Shown here piece after piece: positions 1 to 6,983 of a stretch of 13,102 nt of DNA. A program made the position numbers and the translations under genes. The stretch spans positions 1,424,059-1,437,160 of the forward strand of contig CP070808.1 of NCBI GenBank assembly GCA_020343715.1, read 5' to 3'. The notes below the pieces were generated by a model, which saw only the letters and a program-made list of their open reading frames with translations, searched no databases and had not been told where the DNA came from. The stretch comes from Thermoplasmata archaeon (GTDB taxonomy: Archaea; Thermoplasmatota; DTKX01; GCA-020343715). Numbering within the stretch: position 1 is the first letter of the stretch; every line of letters starts with the position of its first letter.

Positions 1-563
1 CCCCTCTGGGGCATGACCACGGCGCACCGTATGTCCCCCATGAGGGCGTGGAAGGCCTTCACGGCGCCGAAGGTGCGGGTCCCCTGGGTGAAGCCCCGCA
101 GGGGGATGCCCGTGGACCTGCGGAGGAGCTGGACCTTGCCCCGGTCCTCCCCGGTGAGCCTTATGTTGAGGGTGCCCACGAAGGGCTCCATGTCCAGGAG
201 CCGACGGAACTGGTCGCGGTAGCCGTTCTGCTCGATGTAGTAGCGGCCCTCGCCCAGCCCCGAGACGACGGTGCCCTTGAGGGTCACCCTGTCGCGCACC
301 TCGAAGATGGACACGTAGTCGGCGTACTCGGCCTGGAGGGCCTTCATGCCCTCGTCCGTCAGGCGGATCATCTGCCGCCTGGCGCCCAGCTCCCTTTGGA
401 TGAGCCCCTTCTCCAGCAGGTCGAGGATGCGCCTGCTGGCCGTCTGCTGTGACAGGCCAAGCTCCCGGCCCAGCTCACCCGATGACACGGGGATGAAGTC
501 CTCCATGGCACCGCTGAGGGCCAGGTGCTTGAGCACTTGCAGCTCGTTGGGCTCGTACAACAT
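1..563 (-). CDS. ribK: Bifunctional CTP-dependent riboflavin kinase / transcriptional regulator (RbkR type), 3' end cut by window
   Basis: The visible 187 residues show a winged helix-turn-helix (about residues 10-75; recognition helix near 38-53, SQQTASRRILDLLEKG) followed by an archaeal riboflavin kinase domain. The kinase part is recognised by LKGTVVSGLGEGRYYI (95-110), which carries the glycine-rich nucleotide loop, and by EPFVGTLNIRL (126-136). The family makes FMN from riboflavin using CTP rather than ATP. Archaeal proteins with this two-domain layout are known as RbkR and also regulate riboflavin genes. About 30-35 C-terminal residues lie outside the window. The ATG at 563 was chosen because it sits about 30 nt from the centre of a TATA-like element (586-600), implying a leaderless mRNA. 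An in-frame ATG 42 nt upstream would place that element inside the gene. Confident in the family; the regulatory role is by homology. Confidence 0.93.
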   Translation of the reverse strand, partial: MLYEPNELQVLKHLALSGAMEDFIPVSSGELGRELGLSQQTASRRILDLLEKGLIQRELGARRQMIRLTDEGMKALQAEYADYVSIFEVRDRVTLKGTVVSGLGEGRYYIEQNGYRDQFRRLLDMEPFVGTLNIRLTGEDRGKVQLLRRSTGIPLRGFTQGTRTFGAVKAFHALMGDIRCAVVMPQR

Positions 564-585
564 GGGATACGGGGCACGGCCTTGG

Positions 586-600
586 GCATACAAAAGTTTT
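586..600 (-). promoter_or_regulatory. TATA-like element of the riboflavin kinase gene
   Basis: On the minus strand this reads AAAACTTTTGTATGC. It is A/T-rich in a GC-rich context, and its centre is about 30 nt upstream of the ATG at 563, so transcription should begin at or very near the start codon. No Shine-Dalgarno sequence precedes the ATG. Confidence 0.6.
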
Positions 601-638
601 ACCATTAAATGAGTAGTAACCGTGACAGCGGGGGGCCC

Positions 639-648
639 AAAGCCTTAT
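639..648 (+). promoter_or_regulatory. TATA-like element of the NOG1 gene
   Basis: The sequence AAAGCCTTAT has its centre about 30 nt upstream of the ATG at 674, the same spacing seen for the divergent riboflavin kinase gene and for the PqqD-like gene. The spacing argues for the ATG at 674 rather than the in-frame ATG at 650, which directly abuts the element. Confidence 0.6.
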
Positions 649-673
649 CATGGGAAAGCCGTATGGCCGGCCG

Positions 674-1696
674 ATGGCCCGCTCGAAGTCACGGAGGAAG
701 AGGAGCGGAGGCAACTTCGACATCCCCACCGTCCCCACGGCGCAGGAGGTGCTGGACAAGGCCTTCCACCGGGCCTCCAAGGTCACCGTGGAGGACAAGG
801 TCCACATGCACCGGAACCGGCGCCAGGCGATGGCCCGGGTGGACAGCATCCAGTCGACGGTGGACCACATGCTCCAGCGGACCCAGAAGGGCTTCTCCGT
901 GCTGGAGGACCTGCACCCCTTCCACCTGGAGGTGCTGTCCACCCAGGTTGACGTTAGGGAGGTTGAGCACTCGCTGCACACCCTGGGCTGGTGCAGGAGG
1001 CAGGTCAAGGACGTGTGCGTCAAGGCCGTCAAGCAGCTGACCAAGACCCGCAGCCACGAGTTCGTGGAGACCAAGCGCAAGGAGGTCTACGGCCGGGTGT
1101 CGTCGCTGATGGAGCGCATCTCTGGTGAGCTGCAGCTCCTTGCCAAGGCCCGCGAGGTGCTCAAGACGCTGCCCCACATAGACCCCGCCGTGCCCACCGC
1201 CGTGGTGGCGGGCAGCCCCAACGTGGGCAAGTCCGCCCTGGTGGCACGCCTCTCATCGGCGGAGCCCGAGGTCGCCTCGTACCCCTTCACCACCAAGGCC
1301 GTCACCGTGGGCCACTTCTACTACCGGCGTCACGCCTACCAGGTCGTCGACACCCCCGGCATCCTGGACCGCCCCCTGGAGGAGCGCAACCCCATCGAGC
1401 TTCGGGCCATGGCGGCCATCGAGCACCTGGACGCTGTCCTCCTCTTCCTCATCGACCCCTCGGAGACGTGCGGAACCTCCGTGGATGAGCAGGAATCCCT
1501 CCTGGAGGACGTGCGGGGCCGCTACCCGGATACCCACGTCATCGTGGTGGAGACCAAGGCGGACCTGGAACGCAGGGACATCGAGGACCGCATGTCCGTC
1601 TCCTCGACGACGGGAGATGGCGTCGAGGAGCTGCGGGACCACCTGGTCGACGTGCTCCCCGCACCCGAGATCGAGTGGGTCATCCGCGAGGGTTGA
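674..1696 (+). CDS. NOG1-family GTPase (50S ribosomal subunit assembly)
   Basis: A 340-residue protein, the usual length for archaeal NOG1 and about half the eukaryotic form. A helical N-terminal NOG1 region (about 1-165) precedes a TRAFAC-class GTPase domain. The motifs are G1 GSPNVGKS (180-187), G2 threonine in YPFTTK (near 206), G3 DTPG (226-229), G4 TKAD (294-297, a variant of NKxD) and a G5-like serine stretch followed by GDGV. NOG1 proteins bind pre-50S particles and act in large-subunit maturation. The very basic N-terminus (MARSKSRRKR) fits RNA contact. An in-frame ATG at 650 would add eight residues but lies at the end of the TATA-like element, so 674 is preferred. The TK variant at G4 is common in this family. 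The gene ends 85 bp before DP2, which has its own promoter-like element. Confidence 0.93.
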   Translation: MARSKSRRKRSGGNFDIPTVPTAQEVLDKAFHRASKVTVEDKVHMHRNRRQAMARVDSIQSTVDHMLQRTQKGFSVLEDLHPFHLEVLSTQVDVREVEHSLHTLGWCRRQVKDVCVKAVKQLTKTRSHEFVETKRKEVYGRVSSLMERISGELQLLAKAREVLKTLPHIDPAVPTAVVAGSPNVGKSALVARLSSAEPEVASYPFTTKAVTVGHFYYRRHAYQVVDTPGILDRPLEERNPIELRAMAAIEHLDAVLLFLIDPSETCGTSVDEQESLLEDVRGRYPDTHVIVVETKADLERRDIEDRMSVSSTTGDGVEELRDHLVDVLPAPEIEWVIREG

Positions 1697-1719
1697 CGAG
1701 GCCCTCGGCCGGGGTGAGG

Positions 1720-1729
1720 AAAACCTTAT
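1720..1729 (+). promoter_or_regulatory. TATA-like element of the DP2 gene
   Basis: AAAACCTTAT closely matches the elements before NOG1 and the PqqD-like gene. The predicted transcript start is near 1755, leaving a leader of about 27 nt before the ATG at 1782. A GAGG at 1770-1773, eight bases before that ATG, could serve as ribosome binding site. Confidence 0.5.
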
Positions 1730-1781
1730 CGCCCCCGGTTCCCATGGGGTGGAATACCGCCCTTCAATAGAGGCCGGCCAC

Positions 1782-4700
1782 ATGGTGGGAAGCGCTCGAT
1801 CTTGTTGCTCCGATGAGCTAGAGTCATACTTCATGACGCTAGCCCGGGGCCTCGACGAGTGCATGGACATAGCCCGGCGGGCCAAGGCCCAGGGCTACGA
1901 CCCGGAGACCGAGGTGGAGATCCCCGTCGCCACGGACCTGGCCGAGCGGGTGGAGAACCTGGTGGGCCCCCCCGGCATCGCCGAGCGCATCCGGGAGGCG
2001 GCCAAGACCCGCAACCGCGAGGAGACCTCGCTGTACATCGCCAGCGAGATAGTTAGGACCATGCCCTTCCCCAGCAAGGAGAAGGCCCTCGACCAGGCGA
2101 TACGGACGGGGCTCGCGGTGCTCACCGAGGGCGTCCTCGTGGCCCCCCTCGAGGGGGTCTCGGAGGTCAAGATCAAGTCAAACCACGACGGGACCTCGTA
2201 CGCTGACGTGCACTTCTCGGGCCCCATCAGGGCGGCGGGCGGCACGGCCCAGGCCCTGTCGGTGCTCATCGCCGACGTGGTCCGTCGCGAGCTGAAGCTG
2301 GCGCCCTACCAGCCCACCGACAAGGAGGTGGAGCGGTACAAGGAGGAGATCCGCCTCTACAAGCGCATCCAGCACCTGCAGTACCTGCCCTCCAACGAGG
2401 AGATCGACCTCATCGCCCGCAACTGCCCCGTGTGCATCGACGGCGACGGTACGGAGGACGAGGAGGTGTCGGGAAACCGGGACCTGGACCGGGTGGAGAC
2501 GAACCGGGTCCGCTCGGGCGCCTGCCTGGTCATGGCCGAGGGCATGTGCCTCAAGGCCCCCAAGGTCCAGCGTCACGTCAAGAAGCTGGGGGTCGACGGA
2601 TGGGTCTTCATCGACGACCTGCTGGCCAGCATGCACAAGCCCAAGGACGAGGGCGAGGGGATGACCGACGAGGAGCTGGAGGCGGCGTCGGAGCACGACG
2701 AGAAGGTGGACGACCCGGAGGACCTGACCGACCTGGAGGAGGGGGAGCTGGACGCCGAGGTCATCCAGGCCATCGAGCGGGCCGGGACCACGGAGGTCTC
2801 GGCCAACTACAAGTACATGAAGGAGCTGATAGCCGGCCGCCCCGTGTTCGCCCACCCCTCCCAGCCCGGTGGCTTCAGGCTCCGTTACGGCCGGACGAGG
2901 GCCACGGGCCTGGCCGCCATCGCCCTTGCGCCCGCCACCATGGTGGCCCTGGACCAGTTCGTGGCCATCGGCACCCAGCTGAAGATAGAGCGCCCCGGCA
3001 AGGCGGGAGCCATCACCCCCTGCGACACCATCGAGGGACCCATCGCCCTGCTCCGGAACGGGGACCTGGTGGAGATCGACACCGTGGAGACGGCCCGGGA
3101 GTACGCCAGCGCCATCAAGACCTTCTATGACGTGGGCGAGGTCCTGATACCGTACGGCGAGTTCCTGGAGAACAACCACGACCTGGTCCCCGGTGCCTAC
3201 TCACCGGAGTGGTGGGAGGAGGAGGTCAGGGCCGTCAACCCGGAACGATTGGGGAACGGACCCCCCGAATTCGCCGAGGCGGTCTCCCTCGCCAGGGAGC
3301 TGAGCGTGCCGCTGCATCCCCGATACAACCTGTTCTGGCACGACCTGTCCACGGCCGACGTGGCGGCGCTGTCTGAGGTGGTGGAGGCGGGCGGTCGCAT
3401 GGAGGACGGCCATCTGGTCATGGACGATGACGTCCACGGCGTGGCCGCCAAGGACCTGCTGTGCGACCTGGGCGCCCTGCACACGGTTCGTGACGGCTCG
3501 ATCGTCCTGGGAAGGCACTCGGGTCCGCTGCTGCTCTGCCTGGGTCTGGAGGCTGGCGACGACGGTACCGTGAAGCGGAGACGCAAGGTGCCCGCTGACC
3601 GTTTCGACAACCCCCTGGCCCTGGTGTCCTACCTGGCGGGGGTGGAGGTGAGGGCCCGGGCCCCGACGAGGGTGGGCGCCCGAATGGGCCGACCCGAGAA
3701 GGCCAAGGAGCGGAAGATGAAGCCACCGCCCCACGTCATCTTCCCCGTGGGCGCCGCCGGCGGGTCCCAGCGGCTGGTGAACGACGCCATAAGGGCCCGG
3801 AGGATCCAGGTGGAGATGGGCCATCGCAAGTGCCCTGCATGCGGGAACCGCACCCCCTTCTCCATGTGCGACTGCGGGAGCCATACCGTCCCTCACGACG
3901 AACCCTCGAGGCAGAACGTTGACATGTCCAAGGTGATGGCCACCGCGCGCTCGCGCCTGGGCGACTCCTCGATGCCCAGCGTCAAGGGCGTCAAGGGCAT
4001 GGTGTCAAAGCAGAAGGTCCCCGAGCCCCTGGAGAAGGGCATCCTTCGTGCCAAGCACAACGTGTTCGTGTTCAAGGACGGTACGGTACGGTACGACATG
4101 ACCGACGTGCCCGTCACCCATTTCAGGCCCGATGAGATAGGGCTCCCGGTGGCACGGGCCCACGAGCTGGGGTACACCGAGGCGGCGGACGGCTCCCCCC
4201 TCGAGGACGGCGACCAGGTGGTGGAGCTGCGGCCCCAGGACATCATCCCCTCCTACGACTGCGGGGACTACATGCTCCGGACGTCCCGGTTCATGGACGA
4301 CATGCTGTCCAAGCTGTACGGTCTGCCTGCCTACTACGGTGCCCAGGGCAGGGACGACCTCATAGGCCACCTGACCATCGGACTGGCCCCCCACACCTCA
4401 GGCGGAGTGCTGTGCCGCATCATCGGCTTCACCAGGGCCCTGGGGTGCTATGCCCACCCCTTCTTCCACGCCTCCAAGAGACGCAACTGCGACGGGGACG
4501 AGGACTGCGTCATGCTCCTCCTGGACGGGCTCATCAACTTCTCGAGGCGCTTCCTACCCGAGGGCAGGGGCGGCCTCATGGACGCGCCCCTGGTGCTCAG
4601 CTCCCGCATCGACCCAGACGAGATAGACAAGGAGGCCCAGAACCTGGACGTGTCCTCCCGGTACCCACTGGAGCTCTACGAGGCCGCCTCCCGGGGCCTA

Positions 4701-5312
4701 CACCCCAAGGAGCTGGAGACGGCCATGGACACCGTGGGTGGCCGCATCGGCACCCCCGAGCAGTACCAGGGTTTCTCCTACACCCATGAGACGGCGGACA
4801 TCAACGCGGGGGTGCGCATGTCGGCCTACAAGCGGCTGGGCAAGATGATCAAGAAGATGGACGCCCAGTTCGAGCTGGGCTCGAAGATAAGGGCGGTGGA
4901 CATCCGCGACGAGGCCACCAAGGTCATCCAGACCCACTTCCTACCCGACCTCATCGGCAACCTGAACGCCTTCTCCCGCCAGACGGTGCGCTGCACCAAG
5001 TGCAACGAGAAGTACAGGAGGATGCCCTTGGGGGGGACGTGCCCCAACTGCAGGTCGGGGCTGACGATGACGGTGCACGAGGCCTCGGTGGTCAAGTACC
5101 TGGACGTGACGAAGAAGCTGGTGGACAGGTACGACGTGGACGACTACACGAGGCAGCGGGTGGAGATGGCTGAGCGGGACATAGCCTCCCTGTTCACCAA
5201 CGACCACGCCAAGCAGTCCAGCCTCCTGTCCTTCGGGGAGGTCCCCCCCGCCGACGAGGGGAAGGGTCGGAGGAAGGGAAGGGGGAAGGGGAGAAGGAAG
5301 GGCCACAGCTAG
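1782..5312 (+). CDS. polC: DNA polymerase D (family D) large subunit DP2
   Basis: A 1176-residue catalytic subunit of the replicative archaeal polymerase PolD, which pairs with the exonuclease subunit DP1 (not in this window). The N-terminus is typical from DELESYF onward, including EVEIPVATDLAERVENLVGP. The catalytic site of the double-psi beta-barrel core is visible as RNCDGDED, with Asn902, Asp904 and Asp906 matching the invariant metal-binding residues of Pyrococcus DP2. Zinc-type cysteine clusters lie at 215-218 (CPVC), 684-698 (CPAC...CDC) and 1071-1090 (CTKC...CPNC). A PIP-box-like QSSLLSF (1145-1151) and a very basic tail (1160-1176) end the protein. There is no intein, although some archaeal DP2 genes carry one. 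An acidic stretch at about 286-326 looks like an insertion. The ATG at 1782 is chosen over the in-frame ATG at 1833, which would cut the conserved N-terminus. Confidence 0.97.
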   Translation: MVGSARSCCSDELESYFMTLARGLDECMDIARRAKAQGYDPETEVEIPVATDLAERVENLVGPPGIAERIREAAKTRNREETSLYIASEIVRTMPFPSKEKALDQAIRTGLAVLTEGVLVAPLEGVSEVKIKSNHDGTSYADVHFSGPIRAAGGTAQALSVLIADVVRRELKLAPYQPTDKEVERYKEEIRLYKRIQHLQYLPSNEEIDLIARNCPVCIDGDGTEDEEVSGNRDLDRVETNRVRSGACLVMAEGMCLKAPKVQRHVKKLGVDGWVFIDDLLASMHKPKDEGEGMTDEELEAASEHDEKVDDPEDLTDLEEGELDAEVIQAIERAGTTEVSANYKYMKELIAGRPVFAHPSQPGGFRLRYGRTRATGLAAIALAPATMVALDQFVAIGTQLKIERPGKAGAITPCDTIEGPIALLRNGDLVEIDTVETAREYASAIKTFYDVGEVLIPYGEFLENNHDLVPGAYSPEWWEEEVRAVNPERLGNGPPEFAEAVSLARELSVPLHPRYNLFWHDLSTADVAALSEVVEAGGRMEDGHLVMDDDVHGVAAKDLLCDLGALHTVRDGSIVLGRHSGPLLLCLGLEAGDDGTVKRRRKVPADRFDNPLALVSYLAGVEVRARAPTRVGARMGRPEKAKERKMKPPPHVIFPVGAAGGSQRLVNDAIRARRIQVEMGHRKCPACGNRTPFSMCDCGSHTVPHDEPSRQNVDMSKVMATARSRLGDSSMPSVKGVKGMVSKQKVPEPLEKGILRAKHNVFVFKDGTVRYDMTDVPVTHFRPDEIGLPVARAHELGYTEAADGSPLEDGDQVVELRPQDIIPSYDCGDYMLRTSRFMDDMLSKLYGLPAYYGAQGRDDLIGHLTIGLAPHTSGGVLCRIIGFTRALGCYAHPFFHASKRRNCDGDEDCVMLLLDGLINFSRRFLPEGRGGLMDAPLVLSSRIDPDEIDKEAQNLDVSSRYPLELYEAASRGLHPKELETAMDTVGGRIGTPEQYQGFSYTHETADINAGVRMSAYKRLGKMIKKMDAQFELGSKIRAVDIRDEATKVIQTHFLPDLIGNLNAFSRQTVRCTKCNEKYRRMPLGGTCPNCRSGLTMTVHEASVVKYLDVTKKLVDRYDVDDYTRQRVEMAERDIASLFTNDHAKQSSLLSFGEVPPADEGKGRRKGRGKGRRKGHS

Positions 5313-5319
5313 GCTTCCC

Positions 5320-6273
5320 TCAGGGCCCCCTCTCCAGCTCACCGGGGAGGCCGAATTGCAGGGAACCCCACCTGGGCCACGCCGCCAGGATCTCCTTGAT
5401 CGCCTCGTTGGAGTAGCTGCCCCTCTCCACCAGCCGGACGCAGTGCTTGCGGTCGGCCCATCGACCCTTGGAGGTGCCCATCAGGCCCGGACGCCTGACA
5501 TCGGGTGTATGGACGCCCGCGGCATCGGCGATGACGTCCATGAGCTCTCGGGGTCCGTGGGCCCGGTCGTCCACGCAATTGAAGACCCTGAAGCTACCCT
5601 GGTCCGGGTCATCCATCGCCCTTCCGTACTCCGCTAGTCGGCGCGCCGCGTCCACCACGTCGTCCACGTGGACGCAGCTCACGAGGCCACTGTCGGGCAG
5701 CGTCACCGCGCCCTCGTACGCCGCCTCGGGGACCAACTTCTCCACGATGCCGCCGTCACCGGCGCCGTACACGTTGGCCAGTCGCAGGACGGTCACCCCG
5801 ATGCCCGTACTTTCGACGGCCCTCTCCAGGACCCGCTCCATGGCCAGCTTCGCCCGCTCCAACCTGTTGCCTGGCTTCAGGGGGGATCCCTCGTCATGTA
5901 CTCCCTGGGTGCGGGCGTAGACGCCCGTGGTGGAGGTCGCCACCACGTGCTCCACCTTGGAGTCCTCCGCCTCCTCCATCAGGACCTCGGCACCGGCCAC
6001 CACCATCTTCCTGATGTACCTGTCGTCCCGGATGGAGATCGGAGGGGCCGCCAGGTGGTAGACCACCCGGGAGTTGCCCAGGGCCACGCGGACGGACTCG
6101 CCGTCCACCGCGGACCCCTCCAGGACCTTGGCTCCCATAGCCTCGACGCTGGCGAAGTCGGCCCTGGGTATGTCGAGGACCCGCACGGAGTGCTCGTCCT
6201 CCTTGAGGGCGGACACCATCCTGCGGCCGATGAAGCCGCATCCGCCCGTCACTAGTACGGTCTCCTCCACCAT
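5320..6273 (-). CDS. NAD-dependent epimerase/dehydratase-like (extended SDR) protein with altered catalytic site
   Basis: A 317-residue extended short-chain dehydrogenase fold. The N-terminal cofactor loop GGCGFIG (10-16) is intact, with DIP after the second strand, HLAA (73-76), ATSTTGVYA (112-120) and RLANVYGAGDG (164-174), all in the expected order for nucleotide-sugar epimerases and related enzymes. The catalytic Tyr-x-x-x-Lys is not complete. The lysine is Lys142 in RAKLAMER, but the position four residues earlier is Leu138 (TTG codon at 5862-5860). It may have lost redox chemistry or use another residue; the substrate cannot be told. The ATG at 6273 was preferred to an in-frame TTG at 6288. 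The gene is divergent from the exported-protein/OPT unit and converges on DP2 with a 7 bp gap. Confidence 0.85.
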   Translation of the reverse strand: MVEETVLVTGGCGFIGRRMVSALKEDEHSVRVLDIPRADFASVEAMGAKVLEGSAVDGESVRVALGNSRVVYHLAAPPISIRDDRYIRKMVVAGAEVLMEEAEDSKVEHVVATSTTGVYARTQGVHDEGSPLKPGNRLERAKLAMERVLERAVESTGIGVTVLRLANVYGAGDGGIVEKLVPEAAYEGAVTLPDSGLVSCVHVDDVVDAARRLAEYGRAMDDPDQGSFRVFNCVDDRAHGPRELMDVIADAAGVHTPDVRRPGLMGTSKGRWADRKHCVRLVERGSYSNEAIKEILAAWPRWGSLQFGLPGELERGP

Positions 6274-6305
6274 GGGGGCACCTGTCAACGGGAGGGACGG
6301 GAGGA

Positions 6306-6316
6306 CCTAATAATTC
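6306..6316 (-). promoter_or_regulatory. Probable TATA-like element of the epimerase-like gene
   Basis: On the minus strand this reads GAATTATTAGG. Its centre is about 38 nt from the ATG at 6273, giving a predicted leader of roughly ten bases. A second A/T-rich stretch containing the palindrome TAGGCCTA lies at 6321-6330 and could be an alternative element. Confidence 0.4.
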
Positions 6317-6374
6317 TTCGTAGGCCTATAATCGGCGGGGGCCAGACCGTAGCCAGCTTGACCAACGTGACCAC

Positions 6375-6386
6375 AAGTCTTTTAAT
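6375..6386 (+). promoter_or_regulatory. TATA-like element of the exported-protein/OPT transporter unit
   Basis: The sequence AAGTCTTTTAAT lies about 38 nt upstream of the ATG at 6419, implying a short leader. A GAGGG at 6403-6407 is a weak ribosome binding site candidate. The 145 bp between 6274 and 6418 otherwise holds only the two divergent promoters. Confidence 0.5.
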
Positions 6387-6418
6387 CGCACCCTACGTTC
6401 CAGAGGGCGGTCGTATTC

Positions 6419-6982
6419 ATGGAAAGCACGGACCGTAGGGTCGTATTCTACGGGGTCATCGCGGTGGCCCTGTCCGTCCTCCTGGGCTCGGTCTTCGCCT
6501 TGGGACCAGTAGGACCCCTACCTGACCCCATGGACGACTTCATCGCTGATTGGACCACCCAGTCCAGCTCCGTCAGCCAGTCTGGGAACGATGACTCCGT
6601 CGTCTCCTTCGACCTGGCCGTGCACAATCTGACAGAGGTCACCGTAAGCCTGACCTGGCAGGATGACGAGTTCGTCAACCCCCTGGGCCGCCGAGACGAC
6701 ACGCTGACCCTCCAGGTGGAGGGACCACCGGGGGTGAGCGTCGACGACCGGGTCACGGGGACCTCCGGGGAGCTGACCCTGACGTTCGACCTGGCCAACG
6801 TGCCCACCGACGAGGACGCGGCCAACATCGGCGACTACCTGAACGACGACGCGACCGGGGAGTGGAGGATCACCGTCTCCGTCGTCCCAGCCGGCCTCCG
6901 GGACACCGGCAACTCGTGGAGCGTCTCGGTATCGTACTCGTACTACACAGGTAGGCTCATCGACAACCCGGAGGTCGTATGA
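6419..6982 (+). CDS. Membrane-anchored or exported beta-rich protein, unknown function
   Basis: A 187-residue protein that I do not recognise as a named family. A hydrophobic segment at about 8-28 (VVFYGVIAVALSVLLGSVFAL) follows basic residues and should act as a signal anchor or uncleaved signal. The rest is acidic and hydrophilic, with alternating patterns typical of beta strands (for example VTVSLTWQDDEF and WSVSVSYSYYTG). The arrangement of a tryptophan-bearing strand, a variable loop and GEWRITV recalls jelly-roll modules such as P-domains or pre-peptidase C-terminal domains, but this is only a resemblance. The stop codon is one base before the start of the OPT transporter, whose Shine-Dalgarno sequence lies inside this gene, so the two are co-translated. 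A role as an extracytoplasmic partner of the transporter is inferred from this coupling alone. Confidence 0.8.
   Translation: MESTDRRVVFYGVIAVALSVLLGSVFALGPVGPLPDPMDDFIADWTTQSSSVSQSGNDDSVVSFDLAVHNLTEVTVSLTWQDDEFVNPLGRRDDTLTLQVEGPPGVSVDDRVTGTSGELTLTFDLANVPTDEDAANIGDYLNDDATGEWRITVSVVPAGLRDTGNSWSVSVSYSYYTGRLIDNPEVV
6970..6975 (+). promoter_or_regulatory. Shine-Dalgarno sequence of the OPT transporter
   Basis: GGAGGT sits eight bases before the ATG at 6984 and inside the last codons of the preceding gene. It fixes the transporter start and indicates translational coupling. Confidence 0.75.
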
Positions 6983-6983
6983 G

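Noticed and set aside
650..673. Earlier ATG for NOG1 adding eight residues
   Set aside because: It abuts the TATA-like element, leaving no room for transcription to start upstream of it. The ATG at 674 has the spacing seen at other genes.
1744..1770. An eight-codon upstream frame (ATG to TAG) before DP2
   Set aside because: Its ATG is only about 19 nt from the centre of the TATA-like element, so it is probably upstream of the transcript start.
2178..3179. A 333-codon open frame opposite DP2
   Set aside because: It lies wholly within a strongly conserved polymerase gene, and its composition (Gly, Val, Leu, His, Gln) is that of an antisense shadow.
4078..4095. Tandem GTACG units inside DP2
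   Set aside because: Only three copies, in frame with an ordinary coding stretch (DGTVRYD); most likely chance.
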